From NCBI GenBank assembly GCA_050950065.1, contig JBMNGX010000005.1, positions 90,933 to 154,932 of the forward strand: a stretch of DNA of 64,000 nucleotides, in the 5' to 3' direction. Positions within the stretch are counted from its first letter, which is position 1. Every line of letters begins with the position of its first letter. The notes beneath the pieces were generated by a model that did not search any database, was not told where the DNA came from, and was given only the letters and a program-made list of their open reading frames with translations. The translations under genes were made by a program, and so were the position numbers. This document shows, piece after piece, positions 25,610 through 34,076 of the stretch. The stretch is from JBAYOE01 sp050950065 (GTDB lineage: Bacteria; Spirochaetota; Spirochaetia; Sphaerochaetales; Sphaerochaetaceae).

Positions 25610-27046
25610 CTACTCCTTGTTTGAATAACTTACTGAAGCTGTACGCCCTTTGATCACAATTCCATTAAGCTTCTCTAAGCCCAACTTTGCATTCTCTTCA
25701 GATAGGGTAATAAAAGAGTATTTATCGTGAATTCTAATTGAGAAGATATCACTGCGACTAATATTGAGCTCTTTTTGAATAATTTGTGAAAGTTCTTTAG
25801 CATAAAGGCGTCTCATTTTACCAATGTTAAGATAAAGTGTTTTTGAGTTTCTTGGTGTTGAGTGAGCTTTTTGAGTCCTCTCTTTAGCTAAAAACAGCTC
25901 CCTAAAAAGGTAGGCTGAAAAGTGTCCTCTTCGGTAAAAAGGGACATTCTTACGAATTATTTTTTTAAGATTTTCTAGTTGTTCAGGGTTTGAATCAACA
26001 TTAAGCTTTTCAACAAGAAGCTTAATTTTACCGGCAAGAACTTCATCATTATTTGGATGCTCTTTTGTCTCTGCGTTCATTAGTAGGGTCTCCTTAGAAG
26101 TAGTGATGAGGTGTTGTTGTTTAGGATTTACTATTGCAACAATTGTTGAAAACTCAATTCTTAAATCTCTAAGTCTTCTAACAATTTCTAAAAGTTGATT
26201 AGCATCTTGGTCAATAATAACCAATGAATAAGGGCTGTCTTGAGCCCTCTTCTTATAATTGGGTAGCTGATCAACTGAACACCCGGTGGCTCTTATTTTT
26301 ATACTACTACTTTCAATTTTACTTTTTAAGTTGTACCACCTAGACTTTGTTTTTTGGATGATAAAATAAGAGTCTTCACCTTTTGCATAGAGAATATCTA
26401 AGATTGCTTTTGTGCTTTGTCTCTCTAAGTTATAAATTTCTAAATTTTGTAGAGGGGTTTCCCAATCTTGTTGTCGCACAACTAAAGCTCTACTTAAGAT
26501 CTCTTCTGGCTCTCTAGTTAAAGAGTCCAGTGTAGGTGTATAAAGCTCTATGTGACACTCTTTGTTTACCTTTGTGAAAATGAAGCGGCAATCATCTAAA
26601 AACTCACTTTTTATTAAATCTAAATCCTCCTGTTGGTCAAAGTCGTACCCAATTATTAGGTATCTACACTTCTCTAAATTTAGATTGCCTCTGCGCAGGT
26701 GATCAATTGCCCTTTGGGCAGTTGTCGCTAAAAGGTTCACTCTCCTGTTTAGTAAACTCACATCACTTTTAGGGCTATTTTCTTCTGAAAGGAAAGTGAA
26801 CTCTTTTTTCAAAGAGTTGTCCCCTTTTTCTAAATAGGCAACTAAGTTATCTTGACTCATAAGTAGAAGAGTTTCAGGGGAAGAGTGTTTTGTCCCCCTT
26901 TTCTTTGATGATTGGGAAAGTAAAAGAGATCGCCTAATGACAATAGGGGCAACATCACTACCAGTTTCAATGATAGCTGCTTGCCCTTTTGTCTCTAAGT
27001 TCTCTAATTTGTCTAAAAGTAAGGAGGGGATTGCTAAATTTACCAT
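25610..27046 (-). CDS. Degenerate DEAD-box helicase-like protein with DbpA RNA-binding domain
   Basis: A 478-aa protein. The last 75 residues (LYLNIGKMRRLYAKELSQII through GIVIKGRTASVSYS) fit the DbpA C-terminal RNA-binding domain that targets 23S rRNA hairpin 92. The preceding 400 residues have a layout reminiscent of two RecA-like helicase lobes (LETKGQAAIIETGSD; RYLIIGYDFDQQEDLDLI; QSTKAILDILYAKGEDSYFIIQKTKSRWYNLKSKI) but contain no Walker A, no DEAD, no SAT and no HRxGR motif. It could be a catalytically dead ribosome-assembly factor that keeps only RNA binding. The helicase ancestry is inference from layout. AAAGGGG precedes the ATG; the MBL hydrolase follows directly. Confidence 0.65.
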   Translation of the reverse strand: MVNLAIPSLLLDKLENLETKGQAAIIETGSDVAPIVIRRSLLLSQSSKKRGTKHSSPETLLLMSQDNLVAYLEKGDNSLKKEFTFLSEENSPKSDVSLLNRRVNLLATTAQRAIDHLRRGNLNLEKCRYLIIGYDFDQQEDLDLIKSEFLDDCRFIFTKVNKECHIELYTPTLDSLTREPEEILSRALVVRQQDWETPLQNLEIYNLERQSTKAILDILYAKGEDSYFIIQKTKSRWYNLKSKIESSSIKIRATGCSVDQLPNYKKRAQDSPYSLVIIDQDANQLLEIVRRLRDLRIEFSTIVAIVNPKQQHLITTSKETLLMNAETKEHPNNDEVLAGKIKLLVEKLNVDSNPEQLENLKKIIRKNVPFYRRGHFSAYLFRELFLAKERTQKAHSTPRNSKTLYLNIGKMRRLYAKELSQIIQKELNISRSDIFSIRIHDKYSFITLSEENAKLGLEKLNGIVIKGRTASVSYSNKE

Positions 27047-27122
27047 AATTCCCCTTTAGAATATTTGTTCATGCGATGCTCTTTCTTATCATCTGAAATT
27101 AGAATAGCTATAGGTGCTTGCT

Positions 27123-27151
27123 TTGTCAAGGAACACCCTTTATGGTACAAT
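27123..27151 (+). promoter_or_regulatory. Promoter for the coiled-coil gene/mltG
   Basis: TTGTCA (27123-27128), 17 bp, TACAAT (27146-27151), followed by a short leader with AAAGGAT before the ATG at 27177. Confidence 0.7.
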
Positions 27152-27176
27152 CAGTTAACCTTCAAAAGGATAAGAA

Positions 27177-28316
27177 ATGGGGCGCCAAAGAAGTCAAATA
27201 GATGAAGTAAAGAGGAAAATTACCTTAGTTGAGAGAGACTTAGAGGTTCTTTATGGGGACTTAGGACTCCACTTATCCAACCTTAACCCAATCACCTCCA
27301 CTAAAGAGGTTGTCGATTGCCATAAAAGTCTAATAGAATCTAAAGAACTTTTAAGTAGCTTTGCCAGTAGACTGGAAAACTTAAGGGACCTTAGTAAAAG
27401 TTTAGATGACGCTCATATAACATTAGGTCAATTAAAAAAGAATTTAGCTTTGAGTAACCAAAAGCTCAAAGAGACTTTTGGTCGTATTGGGGTAATCATC
27501 TGGGAAGAGGCTGCCTCTAAAGTTATTTCAAATGAAATTTGTAATCTTATTCCTGAAGTTGGTGCTAAGCAAAAAGAGCTTGCCAATCTTCATAAGAGTT
27601 TAAAAGAGTTAGAGAGGTTGTTATCAGAGGTTAAGTTTCATAAGAAAATAGCAATACGATATAAAATATTTAAAGTTAAACAACAACTTAAAAGAGAGAA
27701 CTCTGAAAGAGGAGAATTTTTTATCTTAATTGGTAAAAAACTTGCCCAAAACGATCTTATAAAGTTGTTGGCTAGCAAAGTAGCAGAAGAGCTCAATCAA
27801 CTTTACCGAAATCTTCTAGATGAGACCGAACTATACAACGGCGAAATTGAAAAAGTTAGTAACCAAATAAGTAGTGGAAAAAAAGAGCTCCAAGATCAGG
27901 GAGTTGTTGGTTCTGTTGAGAAGAAAATAGGTGAGTTAGTTCAAAAAGAGAAAGAGCAATCTCAAAAAGTTACTAAAGAGGCTATTAAGTATGCTCAACT
28001 AATTTATCAAGAGGAACTTGATTGGACCAAAGAAGATTTTAATGATGAAATCTTAGAGAGCTATGAACAAATAGAGCGTCATAAAAAGATTAAAAAAGAG
28101 TTGGAGAAGCAGCAACAAGAGTTACTTCTGGAAAGTGAGATAGGGCAGCTTCTTTACTTTATTGAACAAGATCAACAAAGAATTGAACATATACAAAAAT
28201 CAATAGATCAATATAATCGTCAAATAGATCAAATTAAAGATGAGATTAAGAAAAATAGAGAAGAGATTGGAAAGCTAAAAGAGGCTTTAAAAAAGAGCTT
28301 GGAACAAAAGGGGTAA
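27177..28316 (+). CDS. Long coiled-coil protein of unknown function
   Basis: A 379-aa soluble protein with no signal peptide or membrane segment. Heptad-like Lys/Glu/Leu/Gln-rich stretches dominate, notably residues 1-30, 80-110, 125-180, 215-270 and 290-379. I recognise no enzymatic motif. It lies 3 nt upstream of mltG in the same orientation and shares its promoter, so a link to cell-envelope or division structure is possible (inference). A good AAAGGAT precedes the ATG. Confidence 0.6.
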   Translation: MGRQRSQIDEVKRKITLVERDLEVLYGDLGLHLSNLNPITSTKEVVDCHKSLIESKELLSSFASRLENLRDLSKSLDDAHITLGQLKKNLALSNQKLKETFGRIGVIIWEEAASKVISNEICNLIPEVGAKQKELANLHKSLKELERLLSEVKFHKKIAIRYKIFKVKQQLKRENSERGEFFILIGKKLAQNDLIKLLASKVAEELNQLYRNLLDETELYNGEIEKVSNQISSGKKELQDQGVVGSVEKKIGELVQKEKEQSQKVTKEAIKYAQLIYQEELDWTKEDFNDEILESYEQIERHKKIKKELEKQQQELLLESEIGQLLYFIEQDQQRIEHIQKSIDQYNRQIDQIKDEIKKNREEIGKLKEALKKSLEQKG

Positions 28317-28319
28317 ACT

Positions 28320-29393
28320 TTGGCTAAAAAAAGAGAATACTCTACTAAAGCAAATGAATCTGCAAAAAAGCGCAACTCTAAAGAGCAAGGTGGTAAAAAG
28401 AAAATTAGCTTTACCCCTCCACACCCCACAGTTGTTGCTGCCTCTATAGTTATTCTAATAGCCCTTTTGTTTTTATTTTTTGTTTTAAATGATTTCCCAA
28501 AACCCTCATTGGATCTTAGTGGTGCTAAAATAGTTGAAGTTGAGATAGAAAAAGGATCTTCGGCTCGTCAAATAGCAAACCTCTTAGAAAAAGAGGGGGT
28601 AGTGTTAAATGCTAAAGGGTTTGAAAGGTATTTAGAACTTAGTGGCAATTCAACTCGCTTACAAGCAGGTAGTTACTATTTTACTGTTGGAATGGATGAA
28701 CAGGAGGTAACAAATATTTTAGTTACCGGGCCTCAAAGATTGGTTGAAAGGGTAGTTACAATATACCCTGGTGACACTATTAAAAAGGTTGATCAAAGAT
28801 TAGTAGAGCTAAATATTTCAAAAGAGGGGGAGTTTATAGAAGCAACTGGCGACATTGCTACTAAAAATGGTCTTAGTTTTAGTGAAGGGTGGTTTCTTAG
28901 CGGCACTTACACAATTACTAGTGCTTATCAATTAGCATCACAATCCCAAGAGAAGCTAAATGAGGCTGTTGCCCCTTATCTTGGGCAACTAGAAAAATTA
29001 GACCTTTCGTTATCTGATGTGATAAAAATAGCCTCTTTAATTCAAGGTGAAACAAACGATGTGCTTCAAATGGGTAAAATCTCACAGGTAATTTACAACC
29101 GCTTAAATTTAAATATGCCAATTGGAATTGATGCTTCTTTAAGATACAGCTTAGATGCCTGGAACAGAGAATTAACTACTAAAGAGCTTTCTAGCAACAA
29201 TCCTTTCAATACCCGTATCGTAACTGATCTTCCTCCAACACCAATATGCTCTTTATCCATTGCATCAATTGATGCTGCATTTAACCCAGTGGAAGGTCCA
29301 TGGCTTTTTTATATTCATGACAAAGAGGGTAATTTACACCTCACAAACAGCTACGAAGAGCATCTGTTAATGATTGAGCGCTATTTAAAATAG
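28320..29393 (+). CDS. mltG: Endolytic murein transglycosylase MltG
   Basis: A 357-aa inner-membrane protein: a basic N-terminus (many Lys/Arg, residues 1-33), one membrane helix (about 38-58), a LysM-like region, and the YceG catalytic domain with ASLIQGET (catalytic Glu about residue 243), YNRLNLNMPIGIDASLRY and LPPTPICSLSIASIDAAFNP. MltG cuts nascent glycan strands and sets their length. The start is TTG 28320 after AAGGGG, 3 nt after the coiled-coil gene's stop. Confidence 0.9.
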   Translation: MAKKREYSTKANESAKKRNSKEQGGKKKISFTPPHPTVVAASIVILIALLFLFFVLNDFPKPSLDLSGAKIVEVEIEKGSSARQIANLLEKEGVVLNAKGFERYLELSGNSTRLQAGSYYFTVGMDEQEVTNILVTGPQRLVERVVTIYPGDTIKKVDQRLVELNISKEGEFIEATGDIATKNGLSFSEGWFLSGTYTITSAYQLASQSQEKLNEAVAPYLGQLEKLDLSLSDVIKIASLIQGETNDVLQMGKISQVIYNRLNLNMPIGIDASLRYSLDAWNRELTTKELSSNNPFNTRIVTDLPPTPICSLSIASIDAAFNPVEGPWLFYIHDKEGNLHLTNSYEEHLLMIERYLK

Positions 29394-29397
29394 GATA

Positions 29398-29426
29398 TTG
29401 TTATTTTTAAGTTGATGTTGTATTCT
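29398..29426 (+). promoter_or_regulatory. tRNA-Leu promoter
   Basis: TTGTTA (29398-29403), 17 bp, TATTCT (29421-29426); the tRNA starts 16 nt later. Confidence 0.6.
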
Positions 29427-29442
29427 ACGTTACAGTAAATTT

Positions 29443-29525
29443 GCCGGCGTGGTGGAATGGTAGACACGATAGATTCAAAATCTATTGGGGGCAACCCCGT
29501 ATCGGTTCAAGTCCGATTGCCGGTA
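29443..29525 (+). tRNA. tRNA-Leu (anticodon CAA)
   Basis: An 83-nt class II tRNA: acceptor GCCGGCG pairs with TGCCGGT, discriminator A; anticodon stem ATAGA/TCTAT around TTCAAAA, giving CAA; a long variable arm (TGGGGGCAACCCCGT); T-arm ATCGGTTCAAGTCCGAT. CCA is not encoded. Confidence 0.95.
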
Positions 29526-29536
29526 GCATATTATAG

Positions 29537-29575
29537 GGCAAGAAATCATAAAGCATTTCTTGCCTTATTATTTTC
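29537..29575 (+). terminator. Intrinsic terminator after tRNA-Leu
   Basis: GGCAAGAAAT (29537-29546) pairs perfectly with ATTTCTTGCC (29555-29564) around an 8-nt loop, followed by TTATTATTTTC. Confidence 0.8.
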
Positions 29576-29604
29576 TTTAGAAGTAACAGAGAGGTAGTTT
29601 TTTA

Positions 29605-29627
29605 GGTTCAAGTCTATAGCAAGAAAT
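29605..29627 (+). repeat. Partial direct repeat of the tRNA-Leu 3' end and terminator
   Basis: GGTTCAAGTC at 29605-29614 repeats the T-arm of the tRNA (29504-29513), and the following TATAGCAAGAAAT (29615-29627) repeats TATAGGGCAAGAAAT at 29532-29546. The second copy looks like the first with 18 nt (the acceptor end) and two G residues removed. It could be a decayed attachment site or a tRNA duplication scar beside the lone ABC exporter gene. Confidence 0.45.
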
Positions 29628-29650
29628 ACATTCCTGCTATGGGCCTTCTA

Positions 29651-31243
29651 TTAACTAAATTCTATTATTCCGTCTAGTTTTCCACTATTTGTAGAACTAA
29701 ACTGGTGGGAAATGATAATCAAAGTTCTATCTTTAATGGCCAATAATTGTGATTCAATTGATTTAGCATTTTCTTCATCAAGATTAGCTAATGGTTCATC
29801 CAAAACTAATATTGGAGTTTCTCTAAGAATACTTCTAGCCAGAGTAATCCTTCTTTTTTCACCTCCTGAAAGGTTGGTACCCCCTTCATGGATTAACATA
29901 TCTAGAGCTCTATGATTAGCATATTTATCTAAACCTATTTTGAATAAAACATTAATGAGCTTTTCATCTGGAATATCTTGGTACATTGTAAGATTATTTC
30001 TTAAGCTTTCTTGAAGCAACATAGTATCTTGTCTCATTATAGTAATCATTTGATTTAAGTTTTTGATTTGATTTACGGGGGTATTATTAATTTCTACTGC
30101 ACCAGAACTTGGTTTGTAATAGTCTAAAAGAAGATTAACACTGGAAGTCTTACCAGAACCACTTATTCCTTTGAGCAGATATTGTTTATCCTTCATAAAT
30201 TTCATGTTTAAATTGTTTATGATATTTTTATTATTCGGATATCCAAAGGATACATCTTTGAATAAAATTTCTTTGAACTCTTTTGTAGGTATAATTATTT
30301 TTCCACGCTTTATAGGTTTTTCATTTATAAACTCTAAAATCGACTGATTTACAGGCTTCACAGAAACTAAATCCTGAATGAAATAGGATAGAGATATAAT
30401 TGGATAGGATAATTGATCTATCATACCCACAGCGATGAAAAAACCACCGGCTGAAAACTCTCCTTTTAATACTAAGTAGGCTGCAAAAACAACTATAATA
30501 AAGTGTGATAAATATGAAAGAAGTGCTGATATTGACCTAGTAAGATACCCCATGTTCCTTTTTCTTAGGTTCTTCATCATTGTAATATTATTTGATTCTA
30601 CAAATTTCTCTTTAATATTAACTTCAATAGAATAGTTTTTGATTATTTCAAAACCACTTAACCAATCAGTTAGAGACTTTATGTGATTTTCAAATGCCTT
30701 CACGTGCTCAGTTTGTGCTTGCTGTAATCTTTTTTCCACTAGCTTTGGGATATATAAAGGCATAGTTAGAAGAAATAAGGTCATTATTGCTATCCTATAA
30801 TCCAATATGAATAAAGAAACAGAGACTATAATAATTTTTATTACTATCTCCGTAAGCATAGGGATTGTACTAAAATATTGGTTTTCAATTATCTCTATTT
30901 CATTAGTATATTGTGCAATATACTCCCCCTGCTTCTTTTTTAAGAAGTTCGGAAAGTCTTTATTTAATAGTCCCCTGAAATAGTCCACCCTTATTTCTTT
31001 CGAACAATTTACTGCAAATTTTCCCCTATTACGATCATAGAAATAGTAAGAAATAAGTTCTAATCCTATGAACAGACCAAGATAGAGACCATATTTTAAA
31101 GTGTTGTCGAAGTCTCTCGATAAAGCATAATCAAGAACATCACCTTTAAAAAATTGGACTCTTACTGCCAAAATAGAAGCTACTACTGAAAAAGTAATAG
31201 CCAGTATTAATGGCTTTAGATTGTTGTGTATATATTTTTTCAT
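29651..31243 (-). CDS. ABC exporter (membrane domain fused to ATPase), peptide/bacteriocin-type
   Basis: A 530-aa half-transporter. Residues 1-290 carry about six membrane helices; the ATPase part has Walker A KGISGSGKTSS (about 355), a Q-loop at TIMRQDTMLLQES, the signature NLSGGEKRRITLAR (about 455), Walker B LVLDEPLANLD and the switch histidine IIISHQ. The N-terminal C39 peptidase seen in many bacteriocin exporters is absent. It stands alone between tRNA-Leu and hcp, with AT-rich codon use heavier than its neighbours (Asn, Ile, Lys, Tyr), suggesting recent arrival. GGAAGGAT precedes the ATG at 31243; in-frame starts further up lack this. Confidence 0.85.
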   Translation of the reverse strand: MKKYIHNNLKPLILAITFSVVASILAVRVQFFKGDVLDYALSRDFDNTLKYGLYLGLFIGLELISYYFYDRNRGKFAVNCSKEIRVDYFRGLLNKDFPNFLKKKQGEYIAQYTNEIEIIENQYFSTIPMLTEIVIKIIIVSVSLFILDYRIAIMTLFLLTMPLYIPKLVEKRLQQAQTEHVKAFENHIKSLTDWLSGFEIIKNYSIEVNIKEKFVESNNITMMKNLRKRNMGYLTRSISALLSYLSHFIIVVFAAYLVLKGEFSAGGFFIAVGMIDQLSYPIISLSYFIQDLVSVKPVNQSILEFINEKPIKRGKIIIPTKEFKEILFKDVSFGYPNNKNIINNLNMKFMKDKQYLLKGISGSGKTSSVNLLLDYYKPSSGAVEINNTPVNQIKNLNQMITIMRQDTMLLQESLRNNLTMYQDIPDEKLINVLFKIGLDKYANHRALDMLIHEGGTNLSGGEKRRITLARSILRETPILVLDEPLANLDEENAKSIESQLLAIKDRTLIIISHQFSSTNSGKLDGIIEFS

Positions 31244-31274
31244 TTTAATCCTTCCATTCATTATTATTTTAAAT

Positions 31275-31308
31275 AACAATAGAAGGGTTATATTGTCCTT
31301 CTATTGTT
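31275..31308. promoter_or_regulatory. 12-bp inverted repeat upstream of the ABC exporter
   Basis: AACAATAGAAGG (31275-31286) and CCTTCTATTGTT (31297-31308) are perfect inverse copies, with a 10-bp spacer that on the minus strand contains TATAAC, a candidate -10. It may be an operator for the exporter gene. Upstream, at 31309-31547, I see only AT-rich sequence and a 7-bp hairpin (TAGAAGT/ACTTCTA), and no gene. Confidence 0.5.
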
Positions 31309-31547
31309 TAGAAGGATTTTCTTAATCTCATTTTTACAACCTCAATTTAAAGCTACTTATTAAGTTTTAACACATTACTGTACAAAATTCACTAAAAATA
31401 GTTGCCTAACTCTTAGTGTAACCTTTTTTAGCGTAGAAGTTGCTCTACTTCTATCACTGTTTTGTCAAGTTATGACATATATAGCAATAAAATGTTAAAT
31501 TGTTAGTGAATTTATTGATATTTGCACAAATAATTATGAAAGGGGTG

Positions 31548-31576
31548 TTGACTTGTAGCAATGTGCATGTTTTAAT
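31548..31576 (+). promoter_or_regulatory. Orphan plus-strand promoter facing the hcp 3' end
   Basis: TTGACT (31548-31553), 17 bp, TTTAAT (31571-31576). No plus-strand gene follows, so it would yield a short RNA running into, and antisense to, the end of hcp. Low confidence in AT-rich DNA. Confidence 0.3.
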
Positions 31577-31640
31577 AGCTGATGTTGGGGCAAGAGTTAC
31601 CTTGTTAGTCAGTCATCAATAAGCCCCTATTTTATAAGTT

Positions 31641-31678
31641 GAATCCTCCATCCGCTTGAAGGTGTGGGTGGAGGATTC
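31641..31678. terminator. Strong hairpin after hcp, probable terminator
   Basis: GAATCCTCCATCC (31641-31653) pairs with GGGTGGAGGATTC (31666-31678), a 13-bp stem with one G-T pair and a 12-nt loop. It lies 8 bp after the hcp stop (minus strand). The flank lacks a clean T-run on either strand, so termination efficiency is uncertain. Confidence 0.6.
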
Positions 31679-31686
31679 GTCTATAG

Positions 31687-33246
31687 TTAGGCTAGCATTT
31701 TCTTTAAATCTTCTTCAGCTGTTGTAATTGGGGTAATACCAAAATTATCAACTAAGATTTTAAGAACGTTTGGTGAAACAAATGCAGGTAGTGTTGGTCC
31801 TAAGTGGATGTTTTGAACACCAAGGTGTAGTAATGATAATAGGACACAAACTGCTTTTTGCTCATACCATGATAAGTTGAAGCTAAGTGGAAGTTCGTTA
31901 ACAGAACAATCAAAAGCATTGGCTAAGGCTAAAGCAACTTGGATTGCGCCGTAAGAGTCGTTACATTGACCCATATCCAACATTCTTGGAATACCACCAA
32001 TCTCACCAATTTGCATATCGTTAAATCTAAACTTTCCACAAGCAAGAGTTAAGATAACGCTATCGGAAGGGGCAGCTTCAACAAAGTCGGTGTAGTAGTT
32101 TCTTCCAACGCGAGCACCATCACAACCACCAACTAAGAAGAAGTGTTTGATATCGCCAGCTTTTACAGCCTCAACAACTTTATCGGCAACTGAAAGAACT
32201 GTAGCTCTTCCGTAACCTGTTGTCATTGTTGCTCCACCGTTAATTCCAAACATCTCTTTATCTTCACTATAACCACCTAGCTCTAAAGCTTTTTCAATAA
32301 CTGGGCTAAAGTCTTTTTTCTCATCGATATGGACAAGGCCAGGATAAGAGACAACTTCAGTAGTAAAGACACGATCGATGTAATTCTCTTTTGGTGGCAT
32401 TAAACAGTTTGTTGTAAATAAAACTGCTCCAGGCATATCGGTGAACTCTTTTTGTTGGTTTTGCCAAGCTGTACCAAAGTTTCCTTTAAGATGAGGATAG
32501 GCTTTGAGTTTTGGATAACCGTGGGCAGGAAGCATCTCACCATGGGTGTAGATGTTAATACCTTTATCTTTAGTTTGCTCCAATAGCTCATATAAATCGA
32601 ACAGATCGTGCCCAGTAACAACAATGAAAGGACCTTTTTCAACTTTAAGAGGAACTTCAACAGGAACAGGATCTCCATATGTTGAAGTATTGGCTTTATC
32701 AAGCATCTCCATACACATTAAGTTAACTTCACCAGTTTTTAAAACTAAAGGAAGAAGCTCATCTGCACTTAAGTTACTTCCAATAGCTCTCATTGCTGTG
32801 AAGAAAAACTCATCTACTGTCTCGTTGCTAAAGCCAAGAACATTTGCGTGGTAAGCGTAAGCACCCATTCCTCTTAACCCTAAAAGAATTAAAGTTTTTA
32901 AAGAGCGGATGTCTTCATCACCAAACCAAATATCCTCTAATGGATATGCTGAAGCATCTCCACCATTTGCAACTGTTTGTTGATCAATTCTTTTGATTAA
33001 ATCTTTAAGAACAGGGTCGTTAAAGTTAACGTTAGTAATAGCAGTGAATTGCCCTTCTAACATTAATAAAACGGCTTCTCTTGGAATGGTTTTGCCTTCA
33101 ACAGAGCGGGCTAGGGCAACTAATGCTCCTGTCATCTCATCTTGCAAGTTAGCTGTGTCGGCAAGTTTTCCACAAACTCCACGGGCACTTGTGCACCCTT
33201 TGCCCCCAGCTGTCTGTTCACACTGAAAACAGAACATCTTAGACAT
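31687..33246 (-). CDS. hcp: Hydroxylamine reductase / hybrid cluster protein Hcp
   Basis: A 519-aa cytosolic iron-sulfur protein. The N-terminus MFCFQCEQTAGG has cysteines spaced C-x2-C-x8-C-x6-C, binding the conventional cluster. The hybrid-cluster ligands appear in VTGHDLFDLYELLEQT, TTNCLMPP, VGGCDGAR and LTLACGKFRFN. Hcp reduces NO or hydroxylamine and protects anaerobes from nitrosative stress. No hcr reductase is next to it, usual for the strict-anaerobe type. It is last of three genes behind a shared promoter with an FNR/CRP-type palindrome. Confidence 0.96.
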   Translation of the reverse strand: MSKMFCFQCEQTAGGKGCTSARGVCGKLADTANLQDEMTGALVALARSVEGKTIPREAVLLMLEGQFTAITNVNFNDPVLKDLIKRIDQQTVANGGDASAYPLEDIWFGDEDIRSLKTLILLGLRGMGAYAYHANVLGFSNETVDEFFFTAMRAIGSNLSADELLPLVLKTGEVNLMCMEMLDKANTSTYGDPVPVEVPLKVEKGPFIVVTGHDLFDLYELLEQTKDKGINIYTHGEMLPAHGYPKLKAYPHLKGNFGTAWQNQQKEFTDMPGAVLFTTNCLMPPKENYIDRVFTTEVVSYPGLVHIDEKKDFSPVIEKALELGGYSEDKEMFGINGGATMTTGYGRATVLSVADKVVEAVKAGDIKHFFLVGGCDGARVGRNYYTDFVEAAPSDSVILTLACGKFRFNDMQIGEIGGIPRMLDMGQCNDSYGAIQVALALANAFDCSVNELPLSFNLSWYEQKAVCVLLSLLHLGVQNIHLGPTLPAFVSPNVLKILVDNFGITPITTAEEDLKKMLA

Positions 33247-33279
33247 GTGTATCCTCCTGGATATAATATTTATTTCTAA

Positions 33280-33582
33280 TTAATCTTTTTTAATAACAAA
33301 AAGGTGCATCACACCTTTACCCCCATTAACAATGTCCAACATTGTGTTTGCAGGGATTCCTATTATTGTTCCAGCGCTATAGTTTTTACGCTCTTGGTCA
33401 TTGAGCTTAATAGCTAATGTGCCTTGGGTTACTATCATATGAGCAGTGTCTGGAGTTGGATGGGGATCAACTTTTTCCCCTTCTGCTAAGCTTAAGTGGT
33501 TTATTCTAACCCCATACTCTTTTACTATTTGTTCCACAACAGTAGCCTCTTTAAGGCTAAATTCATAAAGTGTCTCTACCAT
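33280..33582 (-). CDS. Small cupin-domain protein
   Basis: A 100-aa single-cupin protein. The histidine-rich first motif is altered (VDPHPTPDTAHMIVTQG), and the second motif region is GIPANTMLDIVNGGKGVMHLFVI. It is probably a metal-binding or ligand-sensing cupin; function unknown. It lies between hcp and the flavin-binding gene in a tight three-gene operon, so a role in nitrosative or oxidative stress is inferred from context. Confidence 0.75.
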   Translation of the reverse strand: MVETLYEFSLKEATVVEQIVKEYGVRINHLSLAEGEKVDPHPTPDTAHMIVTQGTLAIKLNDQERKNYSAGTIIGIPANTMLDIVNGGKGVMHLFVIKKD

Positions 33583-33596
33583 GATTTCCTCTATAT

Positions 33597-34067
33597 TTAT
33601 TTGGGAAGTTGAGCCTTCCCACTAATGTTTTCAATGTCTATGACAATTAAAGTTGTATTGTCCCACTGAGCATCAATGTATTTATCACCCTCTTTTAAAA
33701 AGTTGTGTGAATACTTAACGGCAAAAGCTTTCAAAGCCTCTAACTTCTCACTCTGATTTTCAACAATCGAGGCAATGCCGCTAACAATAGCCGACTTGTA
33801 ATCGGTTGAGAAAATGTCAGGAAGAAGTTTTGTATAACTGACAGCAGTAAAAGAGACTTTACTGTTCTCATTTATTAATGAGAGTTTTCTCCCCTCGTTA
33901 GCCCCATGGATATAAATTTTAGTTCCAATGCGGGTAAACGAGATTGGAACTGCATAGGTATTACCTGTCTTATCGGCTAAAGCAAGCACTCCATACTCAG
34001 CCTCATCTAAGACTGTGTAGGCGAATTCTGTAGTTTGCTCTTTATCTTTTCTTCTCATTGGTTCCAT
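33597..34067 (-). CDS. Pyridoxamine 5'-phosphate oxidase/NimA-like flavin-binding protein
   Basis: A 156-aa split-barrel protein: MRRKDKE at the start, EYGVLALADKTGNTYAVPISFTRIGTKIYIHGANEGRKLSLI with the FMN-binding region, and VSFTAVSYTKLL. This is the NimA-like group, which includes nitroimidazole reductases and other FMN/haem-binding stress proteins, not true PdxH. It is first gene of the operon with the cupin and hcp. There is no Shine-Dalgarno; the predicted -10 ends 9 nt before the ATG. Confidence 0.85.
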   Translation of the reverse strand: MEPMRRKDKEQTTEFAYTVLDEAEYGVLALADKTGNTYAVPISFTRIGTKIYIHGANEGRKLSLINENSKVSFTAVSYTKLLPDIFSTDYKSAIVSGIASIVENQSEKLEALKAFAVKYSHNFLKEGDKYIDAQWDNTTLIVIDIENISGKAQLPK

Positions 34068-34076
34068 AATGAGTTT

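Noticed and set aside
29651..31243. Bacteriocin cluster around the ABC exporter
   Set aside because: No precursor peptide, modification enzyme or immunity gene found in the flanks, and no C39 peptidase domain.
31537..31623. A 28-codon frame before the hcp hairpin
   Set aside because: No ribosome-binding site at a proper distance, no recognisable composition; likely chance.
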